Source: Elusimicrobiota bacterium
GTDB lineage: Bacteria > Elusimicrobiota > Elusimicrobia > FEN-1173
Length of the DNA: 64,000 nucleotides
NCBI GenBank assembly: GCA_016714745.1
Contig: JADKCG010000018.1
Location: 1-64,000 of the forward strand
Reading direction: 5' to 3'
Each line of letters begins with the position of its first letter. The first letter of the stretch is position 1. The translations under genes were made by a program, and so were the position numbers. The notes under the pieces are model-generated. The model saw only the letters and a program-made list of their open reading frames with translations. It made no database searches and was not told the origin of the DNA. This document shows, one piece after another, positions 27,251 to 36,200 of this stretch.

Positions 27251-27278
27251 TTTTGGGAGCGCGGGCATCCTGCCCGCC
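27251..27278. repeat. Dispersed palindrome, copy 1
   Basis: TTTTGGGAGCGCGGGCATCC followed by TGCCCGCC. GCGGGCA pairs with TGCCCGC. A near-identical unit is at 42683-42709. Confidence 0.7.
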
Positions 27279-27302
27279 AATCTTTGAGGTCTCGGAAGGG
27301 TC

Positions 27303-27908
27303 ATGAATTCAAAAAAGCTCATCGTTTTCGACATCGGCAACGTTCTGCTTCATTTCAGCAAGGAACGCGCCGGGAGAAACTTTGACCAAATCGAGCCGGG
27401 CGCCGGGCCGGTTCTGGTCCGCGCCCTCTGGGAAACCCGGCTCGGACTTGACTTGGAAAAAGGCCAAGTCACCGGCCCGGAATTTTTCCGGCGCGCGGCG
27501 CGCCCCGCGGGGGTGCGCATGGGTTACTCGGCCTTTTGTCGAGCGTTCCGCGAAATTTTTACGCCCATTCCCGAAAACCTTCGCCTGTTGGTTCGTCTTT
27601 CGAAAACGCACCCCACCGCCCTTTTGTCCAACACCAGCGGTATCCATTGGCGTTACCTCCTCCGAACCACCCCCGCCCTCCAGGCCGCCCGCTGGCCCCT
27701 CGCCTCCCATCGATTGAAATGCGTGAAACCCAATCCCCTCATTTTTAAACTCTTGTCCAAAAAAACAGGTTTTGATTTTAAGGACATGGTTTACGTCGAC
27801 GATCGCCCCGAATTCGTCCGCGCCGCCAAACGCTTGGGCATCAACGCCCTGTGCTACACCGGCCGCATCCCCTTAAAAACCCTTTTCACCAAAGCCGGCG
27901 TCCGCTGA
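27303..27908 (+). CDS. HAD-superfamily hydrolase (YihX-like)
   Basis: 201 aa phosphatase-type protein. The nucleophile motif is IVFDIGNVLLHF, motif II LLSNTSG, the Lys lies in KCVKPNPLIFK and motif IV is VYVDDRPEFV. This fits HAD subfamily IA with a helical cap, similar to YihX sugar-phosphate phosphatases; the second Asp of the usual DxD is Gly here, as in that group. It is divergent from ubiA and stands alone. The substrate is unknown. Confidence 0.87.
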   Translation: MNSKKLIVFDIGNVLLHFSKERAGRNFDQIEPGAGPVLVRALWETRLGLDLEKGQVTGPEFFRRAARPAGVRMGYSAFCRAFREIFTPIPENLRLLVRLSKTHPTALLSNTSGIHWRYLLRTTPALQAARWPLASHRLKCVKPNPLIFKLLSKKTGFDFKDMVYVDDRPEFVRAAKRLGINALCYTGRIPLKTLFTKAGVR

Positions 27909-28037
27909 CGCCCCCACAGCGCACCGCCTTTGCGGGATTCGACCCCCAGGTTTCACGGACCATTTTGATATGATGAGGGCACCATGAGCCGTGTCTCTGC
28001 AACCGCCTGGTTCCCCCGACTGAACACTCCTTTTGTA

Positions 28038-28106
28038 GTTGCCCCATTTATGGGGCCACCTTTTTTTAGGACGAGTTCTTCGGTCGGCGAAACGCCCGAT
28101 AAATCG
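28038..28106 (+). terminator. Palindrome with T-tract, possible terminator and dispersed repeat
   Basis: GTTGCCCCATTTATGGGGC (28038-28056) forms a strong hairpin and is followed by seven T (28061-28067), suitable as a terminator after the HAD gene. A CGCCCGATAAATCGG block follows at 28093. The same pair of motifs occurs at 6549-6623. Confidence 0.6.
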
Positions 28107-28143
28107 GAAAACAAAATTCACTTCGGAACGCTAAACTGACACC

Positions 28144-28914
28144 ATGAGTCTCTATCTCCGCCAAATGCAGTTGGGCCCCATGGAAAACTTCGTGTATCTC
28201 GTGGGGGATACCGAGGTCAAAAAATGCGTCGTGGTGGATCCCGCTTGGGAAATCGACCGCGCCTGGGCCCAGGCCGAAAAAGACGGGTATACGGTGGAAG
28301 GGGCTCTTCTGACCCATGGCCACTACGACCACTGCAACGCCGTCGAAGAACTGTTGGCCAAACGGAACGTGCCGATTTACGTCCATCCCAAAGAACTGGA
28401 GTATCTGGACAAAGGCGCCCCGCGGGGTCTCTTTCTGGATTTGCCGAAGGACCACGTTAAACCCGTCCAATCCGGCGATAGGTTGACCTTAGGGAAAACG
28501 TCCATCACTTTTCTTCACACGCCCGGCCACACGCCGGGCTCCCAATGTTTTTTGGTCAACGAACAGCTCATGTCCGGCGACACGCTTTTCCTAGGCTCCT
28601 GCGGCCGCTGTGACCTCCCGGGCTCCAGCCCCAACGATTTGTATGACAGCCTAAACCGCGTGATCGGCCAACTCCCGCCGACAACGGTTTTATTCCCCGG
28701 CCACAACTATTCGGCCAAAGGAACCAAAGGCATCCTGTCGGACGAAAAAAAGACCAACCGTTTTCTGAACGCCCACCGCCTAGAAGATTTTCTGAGAATG
28801 GTCGCTACTAACACACTCAGGGGACGGTTTTGTAAAATTGCATATCTTTTTATTGGTGGCACGCGAAAAGCGGGGAACCGGCGAAAGATTGCCGGGCGGT
28901 TAGCTCAGCGGTAG
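28144..28914 (+). CDS. Metallo-beta-lactamase-fold hydrolase (glyoxalase II-like)
   Basis: About 220 aa of reliable sequence. Metal ligands: LTHGHYDHCN, the His in TPGHTPGSQ, Asp in MSGDTLF and His in FPGHNY. Family members of this 'MBL fold metallo-hydrolase' type hydrolyse thioesters such as S-lactoylglutathione. After FLNAHRLEDFLRMVA (about 28807) the frame runs on through a GGGGACGG repeat end and stops inside tRNA-Val, so the last 30-odd residues are probably not native. A stop (TAA at about 28809) exists one frame away. No operon partner is evident. Confidence 0.85.
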   Translation: MSLYLRQMQLGPMENFVYLVGDTEVKKCVVVDPAWEIDRAWAQAEKDGYTVEGALLTHGHYDHCNAVEELLAKRNVPIYVHPKELEYLDKGAPRGLFLDLPKDHVKPVQSGDRLTLGKTSITFLHTPGHTPGSQCFLVNEQLMSGDTLFLGSCGRCDLPGSSPNDLYDSLNRVIGQLPPTTVLFPGHNYSAKGTKGILSDEKKTNRFLNAHRLEDFLRMVATNTLRGRFCKIAYLFIGGTRKAGNRRKIAGRLAQR

Positions 28915-28965
28915 AGCATTCGCCTTACACGCGAAGGGTCACAGGTTCGAGCCCTGTACCGCCCA
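28894..28965 (+). tRNA. tRNA-Val (TAC)
   Basis: A complete cloverleaf: acceptor GGGCGGT/ACCGCCC, D arm GCTC/GAGC, anticodon stem TTCGC/GCGAA with loop CTTACAC (TAC at 28926-28928), T arm ACAGG/CCTGT with TTCGAGC, discriminator A. CCA is not encoded. The upstream hydrolase frame ends inside it. Its 3' half is duplicated 145 bp downstream. Confidence 0.95.
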
Positions 28966-29146
28966 AATTTAAATAGGAACCAAGCACAGGCGAAACGATT
29001 CGCCTTACGTGTGCGCGCAATGCCGCTAGGCATAGTCCCGGTTTGTCGGATGGGAGAGGCCGGACCCACTGGACCGGCCGAGCCCACATGCCCCGCGTAT
29101 TGAGCGGGGCACGCGAAGGTCACAGGTTCGAGCCCTGTACCGCCCA
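28966..29146 (+). repeat. Duplicated 3' half of tRNA-Val with hairpin linker
   Basis: 29111-29146 repeats the tRNA-Val 3' half from the anticodon stem to the discriminator, with one G fewer. 28998-29008 repeats ATTCGCCTTAC of the anticodon arm. The linker holds the hairpins GGCCGG/CCGGCC (29058-29079) and CCCCGC/GCGGGG (29091-29109). No D arm is present, so this is not a second functional tRNA. Confidence 0.8.
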
Positions 29147-29164
29147 AGTTTGCTTAAAAGGTGG

Positions 29165-29217
29165 ACTCTCTCCCGCCAGCGATCCTGACGCGAGAGAGGG
29201 CTGGGGAGGGGGTGGGG
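29165..29217. repeat. CTCTCCC-type palindromic repeat
   Basis: CTCTCTCCCGCC...GAGAGAGGG with a trailing GGGGAGGGGG. It is related in style to 30241-30285 and 40995-41060. No gene is apparent from 29147 to 29283. Confidence 0.5.
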
Positions 29218-29283
29218 TTTCTCGACGTCTAACGGATCATAGATCCGAGTCGTCGCAAACCGTCCCTCTTTTTCAAGGGGGCT

Positions 29284-29735
29284 TTAGGTTTTCTTATCGT
29301 CGGGTTTTGCGGGGAGTTTTAGGCCAACGAAAGCGGTGAGATCTTTTAATTGAAGAATCTTGCCGTCGGCGGTCCAATGCCCGTCAGGGACTTCCTGGAC
29401 GATGATCCAGGCTTCATCGAACCCGAGCGTTTTTCCCGCCGTTTTGGATAATGGCGGTGGATTTCAAGGCCCATCCGCCGTTTGCGCGCCAGGCTCACCG
29501 CCCCGACGGGGACCGTGACCCTCACCAGAAACCGAAGGTCGGCGGGGGGCTCCCCGGCAATGGCCCAGCTCCCGTGCGCGGCTTCGTTGATCAAAATCCA
29601 AGTCAGGCTTCGGGCCCGCGCACTGTCCGGAACACCTTCCGCTTTCAACACGGCCGTGGTGAGCTCTTTGATGAGCGTCTGTTTTTCCGGGCCGGGCAAA
29701 AACCCGGCGGGGACGGTTATTTCGACCAAAGGCAT
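29284..29735 (-). CDS. Tautomerase-family protein, frameshifted
   Basis: Begins MPLVEITVPAGFLPGPEKQTLIKELTTAVLKAEG from ATG 29735, with the catalytic N-terminal Pro of 4-oxalocrotonate tautomerase-like enzymes. The upstream in-frame codons to 29798 lack this feature. After RMGLEIHR the protein continues as AIIQNGGK, then TLGFDEAWIIVQEVPDGHWTADGKILQLKDLTAF, and ends LPAKPDDKKT at 29284, so two indels occur near 29440-29460. About 150 aa, the size of two-repeat tautomerases. The substrate is unknown. Confidence 0.7.
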
Positions 29736-29843
29736 AAAGGAACTCCTGGTCTGACAGAGTTGCTTGCAACGGTGGCCCTCAAGGATGCCGCGCCGCACAG
29801 CCGTTCAATTGAAACGTCCTCGCCAAATGGGCGAGACCTCACT

Positions 29844-30129
29844 TTAAACTTTTTCTTTAGCAAAGGTTTCTATTAAAAGGCCCACCAGACCCCAAAACAG
29901 CCACGCCAAAAACATGATCGCCAAAATCCACCCACCCACAAACAAGAAAAAGATCATGACGTAGCCGTACCCTTCGTTGGCGGGTCCCGCCGTATTGATG
30001 GCCCCGGTAACGCCGATCAACGCGACGGCAACCCACGCAACGAGCAGAATCCAAAAAAGCGGCCCACCAAAGCCGTTTTAGTTTTTGGAGAAGAACCTTC
30101 CCGCGGGTTTGGCTGATGCCGTAGATCAT
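29844..30129 (-). CDS. Small membrane protein with two helices
   Basis: In one minus frame the sequence reads LVGRFFWILLVAWVAVALIGV...EGYGYVMIFFLFVGGWILAIMFLAWLFWGLVGLL and ends IETFAKEKV at 29844. It has two or three hydrophobic segments and a charged tail. The start is uncertain: MIYGISQTRGKV from 30129 is in another frame and would need one indel near 30080, while TTG 30071 starts directly before the first helix. The family is not recognised. Confidence 0.5.
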
Positions 30130-30240
30130 CGTTTGTGAAAGACTCAACCCATCATACCATTACGCCGAAAATCGAACATCCCCGTCGCTCCTAGGCCGCC
30201 TTCGTTCGTTGATTATGTTTCTAGTCTATTGAATGGTTTT

Positions 30241-30285
30241 CCCTCTCCCGCCGGCGGCGCCAGGGGCGCTGAGGGGGGAGAGGGA
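30241..30285. repeat. CTCTCCC-type palindromic repeat
   Basis: CCCTCTCCCGCC...GGGGGGAGAGGG forms a stem of about nine base pairs with an inner GGCGGCGCC palindrome. It lies in the 330-nt gap before the tetR gene, which otherwise holds only that gene's promoter and operator. Confidence 0.65.
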
Positions 30286-30397
30286 ATGTTGTCGAAAGAA
30301 ATAAGGCCGGCCATCCGCCCCCTCCCTGGCCCATGGGGAAAAGGTCACCCCCGTCGATGACGGGAGAACGGCCAAGAAATTCCATCCAAAAAACCCT

Positions 30398-30448
30398 TGA
30401 CCTCCGCCGTTTGGCGTATTATCCTATTACTGACTGAACGTTTAGTCA
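30398..30448 (+). promoter_or_regulatory. Promoter and TetR-type operator of the efflux operon
   Basis: TTGACC (about 30398) with TATCCT 17 nt further forms a plausible promoter. Just downstream, TGACTGAACGTTTAGTCA (30431-30448) is an 18-nt near-perfect palindrome of the form bound by TetR/AcrR repressors. An AGGAGGGG ribosome site and the tetR ATG follow. This suggests autorepression of the whole operon. Confidence 0.7.
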
Positions 30449-30463
30449 CTAATAGGAGGGGCG

Positions 30464-31060
30464 ATGTCCCGAACGCGTTCGGAACCTTTTGAGGTGCGAC
30501 GGCGCCGCGTCATGGAGGCGGCGGCGGCCGCGCTGGTGGAGCAGGGATATCATGAGGTTAAATTAGAGGGTATTGCCCGGCGAGCAGGCCTCTCGAAAGG
30601 CGCGCTTTACCTTTACTTTAAGGATAAAGAGGATATTTTTGCCGCGGTTCTGAGCGATGTGGTCGATCGGATTGAAGACCGGTTGCGGGCGGTCCCGGAA
30701 AAAGGGGCGCCCCTCAAGGCTCTGTCGGAGATGGCCTCGGCGTTGTTGGATTGCGTGGACACGCACACAGATTTCCTGATTCAGTTCTCGCGGGAAACCC
30801 CGAACCTCTGCGGGGAAAAGGCGGGGAAAGTTCTTCAAGAACGGTTCACCCGGGTGCTGGCCCATATCGCGGACCGTATTCAACGCTGTGTTCGGGCCGG
30901 CGATCTCAAACGGCACGACCGGTCCGTGGGAAGTCTTTTTTTCTTTTCCCTGCTCCGGATGTTGGTTTTGCAAAAAATTGTCCGTAAGACGTCCGCCCCG
31001 CTCAATAAACAAACAGGGGCGATGATGGACCTCTTCCTGAATGGGCTGGGGAAACGATAG
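30464..31060 (+). CDS. TetR/AcrR-family transcriptional regulator
   Basis: 198 aa. The N-terminal helix-turn-helix is visible as ALVEQGYHEVKLEGIARRAGLSKGALYLYFKDKEDIFAAV, the classic TetR DNA-binding domain (residues about 22-61). The C-terminal ligand-binding part has a single Cys-containing core and no recognisable ligand signature. It is the first gene of a tetR-tolC-mfp-rnd operon and almost certainly represses it through the palindrome at 30431-30448. Confidence 0.92.
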   Translation: MSRTRSEPFEVRRRRVMEAAAAALVEQGYHEVKLEGIARRAGLSKGALYLYFKDKEDIFAAVLSDVVDRIEDRLRAVPEKGAPLKALSEMASALLDCVDTHTDFLIQFSRETPNLCGEKAGKVLQERFTRVLAHIADRIQRCVRAGDLKRHDRSVGSLFFFSLLRMLVLQKIVRKTSAPLNKQTGAMMDLFLNGLGKR

Positions 31061-31064
31061 ACCC

Positions 31065-32397
31065 ATGGGGCGAACGGGTGTGGTTCTGGGCGTTTGGCTC
31101 CTGGCGATATCGCTGGGCGGGGCGGTGGCGTCCGACCGGGACCCGTCCGCCCTGACCTTGGAGCAAGCGGTGTCCCTGGGGTTGGAGCGGAACGTGGACA
31201 TTGCCCTCGCCGAACAAAATGTCGCTCAAATGACCAGCCGGTATCGGGAAATCGTTGGCATGGGCCTGCCGGAGATCAGCGCCTCGGGGGGGTACACCCG
31301 GAATTACAAAGCGCCCCTGGCGTTCACGAACGGGACCAAAATGCGCATGGGGGAATTGAACGGGATGACGGCCACGGTGGACGCCGAACAAATCCTCTAC
31401 GCCGGTGGCAGTGTCCGGGCCGGTCAGCGAGCCGCCCGGGCGGGGATGGCCGCCACGAAAGAAGCTCTTCGGGCCGCCCAAGAAGAAACGGTTTTCGCTG
31501 TGAAACGGTTGTTTTGGCGAATCGTGTTGGCCAGCGCCACCGTTTCCATCCAACAAGACACCGTGGCCTCGGCTGAGGACCATCTCAACACCATTCGAAC
31601 CCGTTTCAAAGAAGGGTTGGACAGCGACCTCACGGTGCTCCGTCAGGAAGTGGAGGTTGCTGGCACAAAACCCTTATTGATTCGGGCCAAGAATTTGCTG
31701 GAAACGGGACTGACCCACCTCAAAAATACGTTGAAAATGGACGTGGACCACCCTCTTTCGATTTCGGGCGACCTCCCGTTTCCTACGGACCCTCTTCCCC
31801 CCTATGAAGGTTTGGTCCATTTTGCGTTGGATCATGACGCCACGCTCCAAGCGGCCCGCCAGCGGTCCCTTTCCGCCCAACACAACGTGGGTGTCGTTCG
31901 GGGAAACGCTCTGGCCGTCCCTTTCTCTCTTTGGCCGGTACCAATGGCAGGCCCAATCCCCCGATTTTTCCCCCACGGCGGACCAGAAAGGGGAAAGCCT
32001 GGCGGCGGGCCTTCGCGCCTACACACCGTTGTTCATGGGCGGGTCCAACCTGGAACGAACCCGCCAAGCCGAGCTCGAATACCAAAAGAGTTTGGAACTG
32101 GTAGACCAAGCCGAACGGGCCGTCCGCGTGGCGCTCAAAACGGATTATTTGGATGCCCAGGAAGCGCTGGAACGGGCACTGTCCCAAAACACCGCCATCG
32201 CCCAAGCCCGCCGTGCCCTCGATGCCATGGAGGTGCGTTACCGGGCGGGCCAAGCCAGCCAGCTGGACCTGAACGACGCCACCCTCTCCCTCCAACGGGC
32301 CCGGTTGGCTCACGTTTTGGCTTTGAGCGACTATTGGACCAGCGTCGCCGCCGTCGAAAAAACAACAGGCGAACATTTTAAGGAGAGTGTCCCATGA
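31065..32397 (+). CDS. TolC-family outer membrane efflux protein, frameshifted
   Basis: Outer membrane channel of the efflux system. ATG 31065 opens a signal peptide (MGRTGVVLGVWLLAISLGGAVA). LTLEQAVSLGLERNVDIALAEQNV and the later RARLAHVLALSDYWTSVAAVEKTTG mark the two TolC repeats rich in long coiled coils. The frame breaks near 31905-31915; the second frame continues PSLSLFGRYQWQAQSPDF, TPLFMGGSNLERTRQAE to the stop at 32397, about 444 aa in all. Its stop overlaps the adaptor start (ATGA). Confidence 0.9.
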
Positions 32398-33269
32398 CAT
32401 GGATTAATCGGTTGGTTCTTTTGGTTTTACTGGCGAGCATCGCCTGCGGGAAAAAAGAGGCGGTCATCGTTCCCCTCGACGCTTTCCCGGTCCGTGTCGC
32501 CTCGGTCCGTCGGCAAACGGTGGAGGAGGCCTTGACCCTGGTGGGAACCGTCAAAGCGAAAGACGAGGCCACGCTCTTTTCGCGCGTCTCCGGTAAATTG
32601 GTGGAGAACCTGGTCAAGGAGGGCGATCGCGTGAAGATTGACCAGCCCGTGGCCCTGGTCCGCCGGGACGAAGTGGGGGTTGAATATAAGCCCGCCCCGG
32701 TATTATCCACCTTGAACGGCATCGTGGGGCGCGTTTATCTGGACCGTGGGGCCGAAGTGGGGCTGAACACCCCCGTTGTCTTGGTGGTGGACGACAGCCG
32801 TATGCTGGTTCGAGCGGAAGTCCCAGAACGATACGCCGGTCGGATCGCCACGGGCCAGCGGGTTCGGGTCCAGGTGGCGGCCCGGGCGGAGGGGGATGTG
32901 CCGGGGCGGATCACCCGGGTATCGCCGGTGGTGGAAGCCGCCACCCGCGCCGTGCCGATTGAGGTCACGTTAAACAATCCGCCCGGCATCCTTAAGTCCG
33001 GCATGTTCGCTTCGCTTTCGGTGGTAACCTCGTCTCGGGCGGGCGCTCTCACGGTTCCCGTCGACGCGCTGGTGGAGGGGGAGACCGCCGCTGTTTTTGT
33101 CGTGCTCGACGGCAAAGCCCACCGGCGCCCCGTGACCACGGGGATCCGCTCCGAATCGGCGGTGGAAATCCTTTCCGGCCTGTCCGAAGGGGATTCGGTG
33201 GTTGTCTTTGGCCTCTACGGTTTGGAAGACGGCAGCCCGGTGGAAATTCTTAAAGACCCCGCCCCATGA
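32394..33269 (+). CDS. RND efflux periplasmic adaptor (membrane fusion protein)
   Basis: 291 aa lipoprotein: signal peptide with lipobox IACG near residues 17-20. Barrel-sandwich halves are visible as LTLVGTVKAKDEATLFSRVSGKL and LSTLNGIVGRVYLDRGAEVG. A beta-barrel (VRVQVAARAEGDVPGRITRVSP) and a membrane-proximal domain follow (VPVDALVEGETAAVFVV). It is short for the family because the helical hairpin is nearly absent, as in many HlyD-like adaptors with compact lipoyl domains. It overlaps both neighbours by four bases. Confidence 0.92.
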   Translation: MTWINRLVLLVLLASIACGKKEAVIVPLDAFPVRVASVRRQTVEEALTLVGTVKAKDEATLFSRVSGKLVENLVKEGDRVKIDQPVALVRRDEVGVEYKPAPVLSTLNGIVGRVYLDRGAEVGLNTPVVLVVDDSRMLVRAEVPERYAGRIATGQRVRVQVAARAEGDVPGRITRVSPVVEAATRAVPIEVTLNNPPGILKSGMFASLSVVTSSRAGALTVPVDALVEGETAAVFVVLDGKAHRRPVTTGIRSESAVEILSGLSEGDSVVVFGLYGLEDGSPVEILKDPAP

Positions 33270-36200
33270 AACTCGCCGACATCAGTATTCGCCGCCCTGT
33301 CTTCGCCACCATGATGATCGCGGCCCTGGTGGTGCTGGGGCTGTTTTCTTTTGGGCGGCTGGGGGTGGATTTATTTCCTAATATCGATTTCCCGATCGTC
33401 ACGGTTTCCACCACCCTGAAAGGCGCCAGCCCCGAAGAGATCGAAACATCCCTCACCAAACCGATCGAAGAGGCCGTGAACACCATTTCGGGCATCGACG
33501 AGCTCCGTTCCACCAGTTTCGAGGGGCTCAGCCAGGTCATCGTTACCTTTGTCTTGGAGAAAAACGCCGACGTGGGCGCCCAGGAGGTCCGGGACGCCGT
33601 GAGCCGCGTCATTCGGAATCTGCCCCAAGGAACGGACCCTCCCGTGATTCAAAAATTCGATCCCGGCGCGAGCCCGGTCATGTCCATCGCCGTCAGCGCC
33701 AACCGGCCGCTCCGCGACATCACCGAGCTGGCGCGCAAACAGATCAAAGAACCCCTGGAAACCCTCAAGGGGGTCGGCCGCATCACCATGGTGGGCGGCC
33801 GGGAACGGGAAATTCATGTGGTGGTGGACGCTCAAAAATTGGCCGCCCTCTCGCTCTCGATCCAGCAGGTGAAAGACGCCCTCAAACAACAAAACATCGA
33901 AGTCCCCGGCGGCCGCGTGGACCAAAACCGGCGCGAACTCATTTTGCGCACCATGGGACGCATCGAGGACCCGGCGGCCTTTGGAGACGTCATCGTCGCC
34001 AACCGCGGGGGCATGCCCCTCCGCGTTCGAGACGTGGCCCGGGTCGAAGATACCGAAGAAGAACCCCGAACGATGGCCCGCTTGGACGGCGCGCCCACGG
34101 TGTCCCTGGTCGTTCAAAAACAATCCGGCGCCAACACGGTGGAAGTGATTCGAAGCGTCAAAGAAGCGTTGGCCGAATTGCGGGCCACCCTTCCCCCCGG
34201 TTTGTCGGCCCGCGTGGTCCGGGACCAGTCCGGTTTCATCCTCTCCTCGGTGCGGACCGTCGAGGAACATCTGATCCTGGGAGCCCTCCTGGCCAGTTTA
34301 GTGGTGCTTCTTTTTATGGGCGACTGGCGGAGCACCTTGATCGCGTCCGTCGCCATCCCCACCTCCCTGATCGCCACGTTCATCTTGATGGACTTGGCGG
34401 GGTTTACGCTCAACAATATGACCCTCTTGGCCCTGGCCCTGGCGGTGGGCGTGGTGATCGACGACGCCATCGTCGTCTTGGAAAACATTTTCCGCCACAT
34501 GGAAGAGGAAGGGAAACCCGCTCGGCAAGCGGCGTTTGAAGCCACCGATGAAATCGGCCTGGCTGTCATGGCCACCACGGTTTCTCTCATCATTATCTTT
34601 CTGCCCTTGGCGTATATGCCGGGAATCGTGGGCCGGTTTCTGAAAAGTTACGGCCTCACCGTGGCCTTTGCCATCGGGGTGAGCCTTTTCGTCGCCTTCT
34701 CCTTGACCCCCATGTTATGCTCCCGCTATTTAAAAACAACCACCGGCCCCCGCCACCGGCTCCAAATCGCGGTGGATCGGCTGAACGACTGGCTGAAAGA
34801 AGGTTACGGTCGTTTGATCCTGTGGTCGCTTCATCGGCGCTGGGTGTTGGTGGTCACGGCGGCGGGCCTGATCCTGTCCACTGGCGTGATCATCCGCCAC
34901 GTGGGAAAGGATTTCATCCCGCCGGACGATTCCAGCGAGTTTCAGGTGACCCTCAAAACGCCCGAGGGCACCTCCTTGGCCATGACCTCCAAAATTCTCG
35001 AACAGTTGGAAGCGGAACTGCGGCGGCTTCCCGGGGTCAAGAGCCTGCTCACCTCTGTGGGGGAAGGGGAAGGCGCCAGCGTCAACGATGGCTTGATCTA
35101 TGTCCGCCTGGAGGACCTTTCCCAACGAAAGCAGTCCCAATTCTCGACCATGGCCCAAGCCCGTCGCGCCTTTGCCAAATACAAGGGACTTCGCATCGGG
35201 GTGGCCGTTATCAGCCCCATCTCGGGGGGCGGGTTCAAGGACGCCGATTTCACTTATTTTCTCACCGGGCCTGATTTGAAGGGACTTCAAACCGCCGCCG
35301 CGACCATTCAAGCCCGGTTGAAAAAGATTCCCGGCATGATGGACGTGGACTCCAGCCTCGTTTTCGCCAAACCCGAGCTGAAAGTGCGCATTAACCGCGA
35401 GCGGGCCCAAGACCTGGGCGTCAAAGTGGAAGACATCGCCAACACGCTCCGCACCATGGTGGGGGGGGAAGAAGACATCACCAAATATAAAGAGGGGGAT
35501 GACCTTTACCAGGTCCGACTGCGGGTGGGCAAGGACGACCGAAACCGCGCGGAGGCCATTTCCGGGCTCACGGTGCCATCGACCCGCGGCTTGGTTCGGT
35601 TGGACAACGTGGCCGCGCTTGCGGAAGAGCGGGGCCCCGCCCAAATCGACCGCATCAACCGTCAACGTCAGGTGAGTTTCACCGCCAACCTTCAGGGCCT
35701 GCCCATTGGGGACGCCATCAAGAAGGCGGAAGCCATTACAAAAAGTCTCCATCTTCCGCCTGAATATAAAAGCGGTTTGTTGGGCAAGGCCAAAGAGTTC
35801 GGCCGCATGATCCGGGGATTTTTGATCGCTTTTGGCCTGGCTTTCATTTTTATGTATATGGTGTTGGGAGCCCAATTCGAAAGCTTTTTGCATCCCGTCA
35901 CGATTCTCTTGTCTTTGCCCCTCTCGATCCCCTTCGCCCTGCTCTCTCTTTTGATTGTCGGCCAAACCCTCACCATCTTTTCGATCATGGGCGTTTTCAT
36001 GCTGTTCGGCATCGTGAAGAAAAACGCCATCCTCCAGGTGGATTACACCAACACCCTCCGATCCCGCGGCATGGATCGGAACGCCGCCATCCTGGAAGCC
36101 AACAAAACGCGCTTAAGACCGATTTTAATGACCACGTTGGTATTGGTCGCGGCCATGACCCCCGTGGCTCTAGGGAAAGGCCCCGGCGCCGCCAACCGCG

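Noticed and set aside
28998..29146. Second tRNA-Val, perhaps intron-containing
   Set aside because: Acceptor 5' strand and D arm are missing upstream, so it cannot form a tRNA even after removal of the middle part.
28905..29147. Minus-strand open frame through tRNA-Val and its tail copy (MGGTGLEPVTFACPA)
   Set aside because: This peptide pattern is the well-known spurious translation of tRNA sequence; no ribosome site.
34730..35965. 411-codon open frame antisense to the RND transporter
   Set aside because: Composition shadow of a GC-rich gene on the other strand; His/Gly/Gln-rich translation with no motif, while the sense strand encodes a full RND pump.
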